Part shown: in pieces, positions 48,271-64,000 of the stretch
How positions within the stretch are numbered: position 1 is the stretch's first letter
Layout of the letters: every line of letters starts with the position of its first letter
Origin: Casuarina equisetifolia
Taxonomy: Eukaryota; Streptophyta; Magnoliopsida; Fagales; Casuarinaceae
Length of the DNA: 64,000 nt
NCBI GenBank assembly: GCA_028551475.1
Contig: CM052356.1
Coordinates: 11,125,884 to 11,189,883, forward strand
Reading direction: 5' to 3'
Notes under the pieces: generated by a model
Told to the model about the DNA's origin: nothing
Databases searched by the model: none
What the model saw: only the letters and a program-made list of their open reading frames with translations
Program-made: the position numbers and the translations under genes

Positions 48271-49464
48271 GAAGGATTTTTGGGAAAGCATGTACGCCAA
48301 ATCGTGGAAATTCTTATGGAGGACTATACTTATCCTCTCCTATCTATCTTTTTGGTTAAAATTGTGGAGGGAAGCGAGGGGAACGATTTCATAACTAGAG
48401 GCCCTCCAACCGCTGCAAATAGTGAAAAAATATACGACTTTAAGATACATTTATCTCTTCTTTATTTATCTCTATTTTTATTTCTATTTTTGGCTATTTT
48501 GATGTACTTTCGAATTTTGTTGGTAGATATTTATCAGTCCTATTTCCAGTTGCATTAGAGTGTTGTTAACACATTAATTTATGCATTGGGATTTGAATCA
48601 AGCATTCCACTTAATTAGAATTCAGCATTTATTTTCAACACAAATTGTAATTTTTCACACAAGAGTCAGAACTACCTAAGACCTTTAAGTCTTAGGTTTG
48701 ACATTTGTGCACGTAAGTATATGTGTTTGAAAAATTAAAAAAAATAAAAGTGGAAGGAAAATGGGAAAAAGATAATAAATGGATATATTTGTGTATTTCT
48801 TTTTCTTTTTTTATTACGGTTGTACATTTACCATCTTCAACCGTAAGTTGAGAAAACTAATCAATCACTCCGCTAAAGAAGCATAATAACCCATGTTTAT
48901 TTTCTCAAAGCATCAGTTAAACAGAATTTTAATTTACATTTTCGATGAAACATTAAAACAAACATTATCATGATTATATAGACGAGAGCTCAACATGCTC
49001 TACGCTTTGGTTCCTTCTTCACTTCTCAGATACAAAGGACATTTTGAAGCGTACATGAACGATCCACCCAGAAACGAATGCATCTGCAGAAAGAAGTTAG
49101 AAGCGTGAATGGTTAAGAGATTGTACTCATATGCGAGAAAAGAAAAAAAAAAATGCATAGATGCTGGGATCGCTAGAGATGTTTCCACATATCTTAACAC
49201 ATTAGAAGAGAAATTATCTATTGTTATGAAGGAAAATATTACAGCAGCAACGAGGAACATCAGTATTTTTGGTTATTTGAAAACTTTCAGAACCTACAAC
49301 TAGCACCCACCAGACACAATGTGTAACTGACCCCATTCACGGGGCACAAGTATGCAACAGTAGTTTTTATGGCTTTCATCTGATAGTTAAATGACAACGT
49401 CAGAGACATTTGGCTCAAAAGGGCAGAAAGTAGCGAGAAACCTTACACCAAAAAGAAACCATCT
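48271..49464. other. Intergenic between PPR 5' end and SHM 3' end
   Basis: This is expected to hold the PPR promoter (right of 48270) and the SHM 3' UTR (left of 49465). No further gene is supported. Confidence 0.6.
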
Positions 49465-52400
49465 TCAGTCCTTGTATCTCATTGTTTCTTTCTCAAAGCC
49501 AATAGTTGGAAATTCTTTAGCATACTCCTCAACCTCATGGCGGAGCTTCGCAATCTGAGATTGTATATGCTCATCAGATTGCATAGTTGCAACGAAATCC
49601 TTCAACTTTGTTCCTGGATTTATGGTAATAGAACACATATGTGAGCATGGTGTAGCCAGTCAAATGTTGTCACTAATCATTAGAACATTAAAAAAGAACA
49701 ATGAACATACAGAGGTGAGAAAAGAGTAAACCTTTAGTATCAGCCTTGATCTTCAAGGCCAACTTCACAGCCGCATCAAAGAAATCAGCTACTTTAGCAA
49801 AATCCTCTTCAATAAACCCTCTAGACGTGAGAGCAGGGGTTCCTGAAGCGCCCAAGAATAGACCTTCATCGAATCAGAAGCACACACAGCCAACAATCAA
49901 CTAGAATAAGATAAACAAAATACAAAGACTGTACCCATGCGAATGCCACCAGGAACCATGGCAGACACATCCCCAGGAACGGTATTTTTATTGGCTGCTA
50001 TATGAACTGATTCCAAAACTTTTTCAACTCTTGAGCCATCAATACCCTATCAAACAAAATTTCCAAAACAAATTAGTGATCCCCTTTCTCATACATAAAC
50101 TTTTTACAGCCTAAGTAATATAAAGAAACCATCCACTAGACCATGGTTTAATTTTTTTCCCAAATGAACATCTCTGCAGGGATTTGTTAATTCACGAAAT
50201 CCAACTATATAACCATTGAGGATCAGGGTCATAGACTTTTCTGCTCCATTCAGTTCTATTGTTAACACAATTAACAAATAAACAGAGTTCCTTTCAACTT
50301 GGGAGAAAATTTGTTCTTGCAGAGTTTAATCCAACATTCAAAACCACCAAAGGAAAGAATAAAAACTCCAATGGGGAAAAGAATATTTGTTACATAAAAC
50401 TGGTACCAAAGGAAGGCAGATTCCCTTTTACCTTGTTTCTCAAATTCACCAGCACTAAATGGTTCTCAGTCCCACCAGACACAAGTTCATATCCCTTCTC
50501 TAACAAACTCTGCATGTTCAGAGAGTAGCTACTGGAGTGAAGCAATGAGACCGATGAGAGAACAAAGCGCAAGTACTAGTTGTTCGTATAATAGCCAAAA
50601 GAGTGTTTAACAGTTCCCACCAACCCTGAAAAAAATGTAGCTGTCTTGCTAATAGTTAGAGAAGTACCATTCACTGTACCTGTGCAAATTTCGAACAATT
50701 GCTGAGGACTTGCTCTTGATAAGCCTTGAACTCTGGAGTTTTGGCCTATAATCGCAAAAATAGACAAGGATCCAAAATCTAGATGAGTTGGCTATTCTAG
50801 AAAAAGAAAAGCCCCTACTTAGGCATTTAATCAAATTACAATATCAGTTCTTTTGGATAAACTCAAAGAAAACAACCTGCTTTAGTGCAACTGCTAAGCC
50901 AGCTATTGTATGATTGTGTGGACCACCTTGAAGTCCAGGAAAGACAGCCTGATTGATTTTATCTTCATAATCATACAAGACCTGTTGCATAAAACTCAGC
51001 ATTTGGGTAATTCATCCTAGGTAATTCACTTCAGAGCTTATAAAACTTTGATACAAAAATAAACCACATGTCTAATGACTGAAATAAAGCTTGCACAAGT
51101 AGCAAAACAGTAAGGGAAATGTATATGACAATAACTGGGACAAAAGTAAATTTCCTTTCATTTTCCTATCATTTGTTTCAGAGAAAAAGTAACATAAAGT
51201 TAGTACTTACTTCTTGCCCTTTTTTGTTAATCTCCTTCAACCCCTTCCTAAAAAAGATCATAGCCCCACGTGGACCACGAAGGGACTTGTGTGTTGTGGT
51301 AGTGACAACATCTGCATATTCAAAAGGAGATGGAATAACACCAGCTGCAACCAATCCACTGATATGTGCAATGTCAGCCAGCAAAACTGCTTTCTGCTTA
51401 TCACAGACCTGTCAAACCAACATAAGTATATTCTGTCATATAATCAAAAAGTAGAACTTCACTAATGCAAGACTATAACGATTGCCATTTTAAAGGTCAA
51501 GCAAAATTTTACCTTGCGGATGCGGGCATAGTCATAAAGGCGTGCATAAGCACTTGCACCAGCAACTATTAGTTTTGGCCTGAAAAGAGTAGCACTTTTT
51601 TCCAACTGCGGATATTTTTCATCCACATTGTTAAGAAGAAGAAAAAGAAGAAGAAGTAGAAAGAGGACATGCAGTTTCAAATTACAAGACAAAGCATCTG
51701 AAGAGCTAAAAGATTAGCCCTCCGTTAAAATCATCAGAAGTCAACCTACCTAATCCAGGCTAGTATTTTCTTGTAGAAGAAGAAGAAAGAGGACATGCAA
51801 TTTCAAATTACAATAGAAAGAATCTGAAGAGCTAAAAGATTATCCCTCCGTCAAAATCAGAAGAAGTCAACCTACCTAATCTAAGCTGCATTTTCTTGAT
51901 ATAGAGAAAAAAGAATAGACTGCAACATGGATGCTTCATTAATTACTACCCCAGGAAAGGCAACAGTTTTAAAAAGAAATCCAATCTTTAATATGTGGTG
52001 ATTCCAATAATATGAGGAACTTTACACAACCATGTTTTGACGCAATGTCATTGTGACACACTTGCAAAGTCTACAACTAAACTTCTATGGTATGAACAAC
52101 TATTAAGATCAATACAACATATTTAATTTACAATTGGCTTATTTCTTGGTTATATAATTCCACTGCTTTTGACAATATTGTTTGCAAGGAGTAAACAGAG
52201 AAAATTCCCTCCTTACATCCCATTTCTGAGCATAGTCTTAAGCTATACAATGGCTAAATATACTATAACTCCCAAAAAACATATGATTACTATGAGAATT
52301 TCTAGACAAACAAAAAAAATTTTAAAAAAAAAAAAGTTTAACAAGTACAATTGTAGCTTTCCAGAGTGTCTATTTTCTATTCATTAGTAGGAGAATTCCA

Positions 52401-55400
52401 CAGAAAGATATATGATAGGGTACCTGATCGTAGTCAATATAACCAGTGCTCTCATTCAATCTGTATGGCATAGTCTCGAAGAATATAGACACAGCAGAAA
52501 TTTTCTTAGTGTCAGTCTGCACGATGCCAAAAACGGAGGAAGGCTTCAGTATTACATAGTGCATGGACAAATAGCATTTTTTTATAAGTATAATGACATT
52601 AATTAGATTCCACTTCCAGAAACTAAAGCACATAGACCACAAGAAATTCGATAACAGACATGTTTGCTAGAGTTGCAAAGCTTCTAAAACACTTTTAGTA
52701 CCATAGTAATTCTATTTAAACAAAGATTATAGAAAGACCACAACAAATATTCCACATAAATATGCATGATCATCTGCAGATAAGTGTCCAATGAATTTGT
52801 TCAGTTTATTCACAGCAAGCAGGAAAATTAGTAATGTATAAATAAATAACAATCCAGGCCCTTAAGATACTGGTTTTCAGGGTAAGTATTTGCATGAAAG
52901 TAAAGGTAGTCCAAGTTTAAACATTCAAGATATGAGAACTATGGTAAGTAATGGTGAGCCCTTTCTGCCGCATGCGTAACATTTGTGCATTCGGAGAATC
53001 AATGTTGATTTTGGGGAGAGAAAGAAAGAGAGAGAGAGATCGTTAGTTGGCTCCACAGATCCACACAGAGCTAAGAGCGTAAATAATACATGTACAATTT
53101 ACCACATTTATGTTCCATACAAATGTAATTCGTACTTTATCATACAGCTTCTCAAACCATTAAACCACTTAAAAAAATTTCCTTCCCAACTTGCTTTTTA
53201 TTTACCTTGAACAATGAAAGGTATACTATGTGTCAATTCTCAGCCAGACATGTTCACCACCACAAATACTTATGTTCTCAAAATAATCTACATTGCTATA
53301 ATGGAACAAGATAGTAGAACTGAAAATAAGGGGCAAAGATGGCAATGGCTACTGTATAAAACAAGGACCATCTTGAATATCAGTAAGCAGAAGATCAGGA
53401 AATTGGCCCCTGTATTTAGTAAATTTCTTTGCCATAAAAGTTGGTCAGTTAGCAGAAGACTCATCAACCAATGAATCCAAAAACCAACTTTTCATCTTTG
53501 AAAAGACTATAGGATGATATACAATAGTTATGTACAAGGCTATTTAATACATGCTTGACACAGATGTTACATGCCAAATACTGTTCATGAATCTAAAACC
53601 TAAGAACAAAACAAGAAAAGGAAACCACGTTCAATTTTGTAGCTCTGGCTTATCCTCCCCAGGTTAGAAAGAAACATGGGTGCCAGCCACAACAGAGAAT
53701 TCAAGAGAGATATACATTGTTAATCACCACAAGCAGAAAAATACAACCTAATTCATTGGGCAAAACAAAGGAATAGGCACCTGGTATCCATGTGAAAGAT
53801 GGCCACCATGAGGTAGATCAAGAGCCATGATCCTCTCATGAGGTTTCAACAATGCAGTGTAAACTTGAAAGTTAGAAGGGGATCCAGATAGAGATTGCAC
53901 GTTGACTGCAAAAGATAAAACATGTCATGACTTCCATAAAGCAAGTATTCATCATACAGTTACAGTGGCATAACGAAATCAGCATGACTCAACAAACACA
54001 GGGCATAACGCCCAATACTAAAACAAGTTTGACAAGATATTACACAATAACTGCCCACACAAATTGAAACATTGACATTTTCTTACAAAATCTAAGGAAG
54101 ATCAATAAGGTTACGATAATTATATGCTGGTAAATGACTCTAAAAACAAAAAAGGACACCCAATGTATTGGTTTAAATTGGCTGTCCAAATAAGAAACCC
54201 AAAATCTAGAGCCTTTTGATCCACCTCTAGAGAGCACAGGGGAACTACTATACTTTCTGTAATTGTATTAGTAAAACTCTCTGAAAATGTTTCTCTAATC
54301 TTGCGAAACATAACTCCAGAATAACCATTGAGAGAACATCCTGATCGAACTGATACTTATAAAAGGCGGTGCGTCTAAATTCATTTACTGAAGTTTGCTT
54401 AGAGGTAGAAATTGTTCTTTTGGTTCCATACCTCCCCATTTTGCAGGATCCAAATGAAAAGCTTCTAGCGCTCGTTTTTGGCACAAGGTCTCAGCCATGT
54501 CAACGTACCTGAATGGATAAATATTTCAAAGAAAATTTGAGATATCTACATAATCAGTTTAAGGTCGAAGCAAAAACCAATAAACCAGCAGAAGTAGAAA
54601 AACTTATCAACCAAAAAAGAAGCGTAAAATAGAAAAGGCAATCAAGGAAGAGTGATCCTTTACAAACCAACAGCTACAATTATACTAAATATGAACACAC
54701 ACGTACTCATTTCCTCCGTAGTATCTAGCACCAGGATAGCCTTCACTGTATTTGTTGGTCATGACTGAGCCAACAGCTTGCATCACAGATGATGACGTGA
54801 AATTCTCCGAAGGTATAAGCTCAAGACCCTACATTACAAAAATTAGATTGGATTCCCTATCACCATAAACTAAAACTTCCAAATTCAAATTCAGACTGAA
54901 ATCCCAAAAGATAATTACGTCACACACACTCCAACGATTAAAACATAAAGCAATCTCATTGCTCAAATGAGCTTCAAGAAAAGGAGAAGCTCGATACGAT
55001 ATATGCGAGTCTTTACGTACCTTCCATTGCCGAGCTTTCTCGAGCTCGATGATGTCAGCAATTTGGGGATCTATAGCCTCCAGCGGAGCATTCAACTGCT
55101 TAATCCACTGCAACCAAAACCTCTTACCATGAAATCTCTCCCATATAATCAAAAACAAACAATACCGAATCAGCCATAGCTTTTGAACAAACTTTTCTTT
55201 GAAATGAAAAAAGATCTAAAATGCGCTTGGTTAGAAAGAAATGCTCACAGTGGCACGAGCCTTTTCCTTTTCCAGAACTGCCTCGCTGGGCATAGAGGAC
55301 TGCGATCCAAAACAAACAATAACATTGAGAAAATGGCAGAAAAAAAAATGAAGTCTTCAAAAAAAAAAAAAAATACCATGTGATTGACGAATGGTCGAAT

Positions 55401-55454
55401 AGGGTTCTTGACGGATAAAGAGACCTTGCGAAGAGCCATTCCTGGCATCGCCAT
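49465..55454 (-). CDS. SHM: Serine hydroxymethyltransferase, mitochondrial type
   Basis: This PLP enzyme interconverts serine plus THF with glycine plus 5,10-methylene-THF. In leaf mitochondria it works with glycine decarboxylase in photorespiration. Fifteen exons: 55377-55454, 55249-55299, 55021-55107, 54707-54828, 54432-54508, 53781-53905, 52424-52516, 51513-51605, 51211-51408, 50877-50981, 50680-50745, 50432-50509, 49935-50046, 49732-49842, 49465-49613. The total is 1545 nt, 514 aa, close to the family's about 517. All introns are GT-AG. The N-terminus ([20 protein letters not shown]) is basic and hydroxylated, as in mitochondrial isoforms. Seen: SENFTS substrate region, [11 protein letters not shown], the PLP-binding [15 protein letters not shown] with Lys 283, and [17 protein letters not shown]. 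The C-terminus is KETMRYKD. An in-frame ATG at 55562 could extend the protein by 36 residues. Confidence 0.96.
51637..51900. repeat. Two-copy tandem duplication, 125-bp period, in an SHM intron
   Basis: GAGGACATGCA with the following TTTCAAATTACAA, CTGAAGAGCTAAAAGATTA and AAGTCAACCTACCTAATC blocks occurs at about 51664 and again at about 51789. It lies in the intron between exons 7 and 8. The copies differ by point changes and small indels. Confidence 0.85.
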
Positions 55455-56944
55455 TTGGTACGCGTGCAGAGCGAAAGAAAGTGAGTGCAGGGTGTAGTGT
55501 CTGGCTGTTTTGATTCCGTTCTCCGCACAAGGGGAGTTGGTAGAGAAGTTGATTTGTTTCATGCGGGCCCCGCGTTATTGGAAAGCGCGCGTGTCAGTGA
55601 CACTGTCTGACGTCGTGACTTTCAAGCCGGTGCGGTGTCGTCTTAATTTTCTTAAATTCAGCTTTTTGTTTTTTGTTAAGGAGGAATGAAGAATTTTAAC
55701 AAATTTATTAGAGAAGAGGAGGCTCCAATATTGACCTCCCATATATTAGATCCTCCCAATGCTACTAAGCTGCCAAGCTCGAACAGCCTGATATGCTTGT
55801 GATTTAGCCCCTAAATGTCGTAAATTGTAATGTCTTTATTCATTATCTCCCTCTACTGCTTGTATTTTTATTCCAATATTAGTCATTCTTGGTATTTCCA
55901 TTATCTTACAGGACTAATTTCCTTTCTTAATTTTGGGAGAAATTTTCAGTAGAATGTGAACTACTAAAAGACAAATCACCATATATTTTTTTTTCCTTTT
56001 TCATTACATAACGGGTATTATACTAGAGATAAATCCGTCAAATATTACAGCAACGTCCAAGGCTCCATTCTCACTTGTCTTACGGTTGGTGGACTTTACG
56101 CATCTTAACCTACGCCACCAACCTCTCGCACCACCATTACGAAAAAGACAAAACACCTACCACAAAATTTGCTTTGTAACATATATAAAAAATTCATTAG
56201 CTTAAAAAAGATATAAGAAGCTAATTTTTTCTACAAACTCAGAAAGGTTCTGGTACCGAATTTTCCTTGGTTTCATCTGACATCTATCTTATCTTTAATA
56301 CTTTTATTGTTTTTTTCTGCTAAATAAGCTGAGGGAATTAGATCTCTATTTGATTTAATGGTGAAAGAACATCACCGACAAAGAATTTTGTCTCTCCATG
56401 CATCTGGATTATCTGAAGTGTCAGGACCCACTTTAAAACAGATAAAGGAACCAAAAGCATCCTTCTAGAGGCAATGTGCTAGGCCCATGAGCAGAGGTCG
56501 CCTAACTAAAAACATTTAACACAGTAACAGTTAATGAAGTGGGTATTTTCAATCATTACATAACTAAAACCGATCTCACTATAATACAAAGCTGCAAAAC
56601 TTTAGAAGTATAGAACTATTCGCCAAAGTTCAACAACAGTGTGATACTCCATAGTCTTAAACTTAGCATTACATTGGCAGGGAATAAATAGCCATGTACA
56701 ACACTTTTGCCTCTCATCTTCAACAGGGAGAAAAAGGGGGCCGGGTGGTTTACAAAAGGATTTGTGGATTGCACAATAGAACGCTGTAGTCCTAACTTCA
56801 GATGTAACGTTTGAGTGTCTATATGGGTCAACCCTAAAGTAACTGTATAACAAAGTAGATGATGTAACACGAAAATATATCAAACTACGAGTCAACCCTA
56901 GATTGCGACGTGTAGCAAACAATACTATGATTCAGGAAACAAAA
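55455..56944. other. Intergenic: SHM promoter region and CIPK8-like 3' flank
   Basis: The SHM 5' UTR and promoter lie just right of 55454. A bZIP-type TGACGTCG occurs at about 55608. The rest is AT-rich. No further gene is supported. Confidence 0.55.
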
Positions 56945-61831
<4,887 letters not shown>

Positions 61832-64000
61832 CTCTACCCCTCTCTCTCAGTCTTTCCTGCACATTATCTTTCTCCTGATATCAAAGTCTCCGCATTCCCA
61901 CTGGAAGAGCAAGATTCTTAAGCACAGCCTTAGAAATGAAGCCTTCCTAAGAATCCGCTTTTATGCCTCCCTCAGTATTTAATTTAAAATTGTTAGGTTG
62001 GAAAGCAAAAGGAAAAGTGAATCATGGAAATTTTGGAATTCCAGGCAAGTAGACTTTCCGATGAAAACAAGGGCAATGAAATTTTTTGAATTTTTAAGGG
62101 GAATTTGAGGGGTCCGTTTGGGTTCATGTTTTGGAGGGATGGGGGATTTTGGTGGGACAAGCTGACCAAAGCGGAGTTGACAAGTGATTGGGGGCCTGTT
62201 TTTTCCTCTGTTTCTTGCAGAACAAAAAGAGTTCCGTAAAATAAGATGAAAAAATAGTTTCCTAATATGTTAATTACATTGCATATCAATCATTTCATTA
62301 AAATTAGTTAATTTTTTTTAATATTTAAAACTAAAAGGATGGGGATTGGGAGATGGAAGATATATATGATCAAATCATCAACTTCCAAGCGGTCGGAATT
62401 GCTTCCTTAAAATAATATTTCTGAAACCTCTACTTTTTAACTTTCAAATATGACAAAGAGGTATAATTTATCATCTTGTAGACAAGCATAACACGATAAG
62501 TCAAGTCCAAACCAACTTTTTAATTAATCAAAACACAAAGAAAAATTTTAGGAATAAAGAATAATAATCAAGTCGACAAGCAAGTGTTGAGATTCGACAC
62601 TAATGCGTATGTTTATTAAAAAATAAATATATATATATATATATATACGAATATTATTTGGACATTAAATAATTAATTAAATTTTTAAATATAATAAGAC
62701 TTAAAGGTTTAAAAATAATAATCAAACAAAATCGATAAAGACATATATTGCTGTAATCAAATCACGCCACTACCTTTAAAACTAATTTTTAGTCTTGAGT
62801 CCATAAAAAATAGCTTTTTATTTTCAAAGTAATTTCAATCATTATTGTAACTAAACGGGATAAGAACCATTCTGAAATCAAAATAAGAACGAGTGAAATA
62901 AAAGTTATTAACTTTTAAATCAACATTTTCTATTATGAGTTGGTGAACGGTTACGTAAAAGACACTTATTCAACGTGGCCTGGACATTCTTTTCGAGAAT
63001 GTTACCTACAACAAAATGTCTCTTTCATCTGTGATTATTAATAGGAAAAAGTTTAAATTTTAGACATGTCAAATTTCTAGACTCAAATTAAGGATCTAAA
63101 GACTTCGCTTTTTATATATTTTGAAAAAAAAAAAAAAAGAAGACAAAATTCGGCTTGAATAATTAATAAATAAATTGTACCACCTTCAGCAAATCAAAAA
63201 TCAAATGAGTCACAGGAGCACTTAATTCCATTCTTTAATAATAGTGCTAAAACATCTGTTGTTTAGAGGTTTATGATAAGGATCAACTACAGTAATTATG
63301 GAGGAGACGAACATCTGTAATTGCAGATCTAAAGAGATCAATGAAGAGATAAGATACTGATCGTCTTGGCCCCACCATTTTAACTCATTATGGTTCTCTT
63401 CCTCAATTGCGACAGAAAGCAAAATGAGTTTATTTTATTCCAGATACGAAGAAATTGAATAATATAACTTTCAAAAAGCAGACCATTAGCTATAATTATT
63501 CCGAACAGCCCCCATTCGTAGCTACTCTCATCCTAAGAAAAAGTGGAGGGGCCCCACTGTCCACTATCCACCACCCACCATCCACGGCCTTTAATCCGAA
63601 AAACTATGTTGCTCTACTAACATATTCTTACTTGGGCTTGGGGGGAGAACCCACAAGTAATAGCATATTGGAGAGGCAATGATATTTTTGCATCCTTTGA
63701 AATAAGAGATGGGGATTGGCCTTTGATGTCACCAATTCCTGTCTTCTTCCAAGACCTAAACACGGTTTCCAGAATCGTACCGCCAGAAAGTGGAAGATGT
63801 TGTGTGCTGGCAAATCAACTCTGTGCGCGTACTTGCAGGAAAACGTAAAGAAATTCATCTGCTAGTTGTTATCCTAGACGTCCTCTTTCGAGCATTCGAC
63901 ATATCCTTTTGGCCTTATTGCACGGCGCGTATTGAGCGAAGTGTCAGTTTGGCTGCGAGGCCACGTGACGCACATATTCAGGCGGCTCACTCACGCGCAA
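61832..64000. other. CIPK8-like upstream region and window end, no gene recognised
   Basis: The promoter and 5' UTR of the CIPK8-like gene lie right of 61831. The stretch is AT-rich, with an (AT)n run at 62627-62647. It becomes more GC-rich after about 63500 and has a CACGTG G-box at about 63962-63967, which might belong to a gene beyond the window. No ORF here shows family similarity. Confidence 0.5.

Noticed and set aside
49843..49860. SHM exon 14 acceptor about 18 bases further upstream (GATGAAG/GTCTATTC)
   Set aside because: It would insert L-F-L-G-A-S before T-P-A-L, which relatives lack. The acceptor CTTCAG/GAACCCC restores G-T-P-A-L-T-S-R-G.
62627..62647. (AT)n run as a possible matrix attachment site or origin
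   Set aside because: It is a common short microsatellite in AT-rich plant intergenic DNA. Nothing else supports a function.

Overview
This is plant nuclear DNA from a eudicot. The evidence is multi-exon genes with GT-AG introns, a DYW-type PPR gene, a CBL-interacting protein kinase, a plant mitochondrial-type serine hydroxymethyltransferase, an OPT-family transporter, and several plant Copia and Gypsy (Athila-type) LTR retrotransposons. A woody, TE-rich genome such as grape would fit, but species is inference only. All host genes lie on the minus strand.

Layout. 1-14.4 kb: a decayed Copia element (left end outside the window) split by a complete 9.8-kb Athila-type Gypsy element. 14.4-22.8 kb: copy A of an 8.35-kb segmental duplication, with a Copia relic and a broken OPT transporter gene. 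22.8-34.6 kb: spacer between the copies. It holds a three-level nest: a decayed plus-strand Gypsy, split by a complete minus-strand Gypsy with a perfect AGGAG target-site duplication, itself split by a solo LTR related to the Athila LTR. 34.6-43.0 kb: copy B of the duplication, with the same Copia relic and an intact six-exon OPT gene. 43.0-45.5 kb: a Copia 3' fragment and low-information sequence. 45.5-64 kb: gene-dense and nearly free of TEs, with PPR-DYW (2 coding exons, 761 aa), SHM (15 exons, 514 aa) and CIPK8-like (14 exons, 447 aa) genes.

Exon structures were worked out by hand from reading frame, splice consensus and family knowledge. Every exon set closes in frame. The four functional-looking genes do not form a pathway: peptide or metal-chelate transport, organelle RNA editing, photorespiratory one-carbon metabolism, and calcium-dependent kinase signalling. 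The strongest observations are the duplication with one dead and one live OPT copy, the nested retroelements with recognisable termini, and two non-canonical GC-AG introns in the CIPK8-like gene. I found no evidence of a new biological system.
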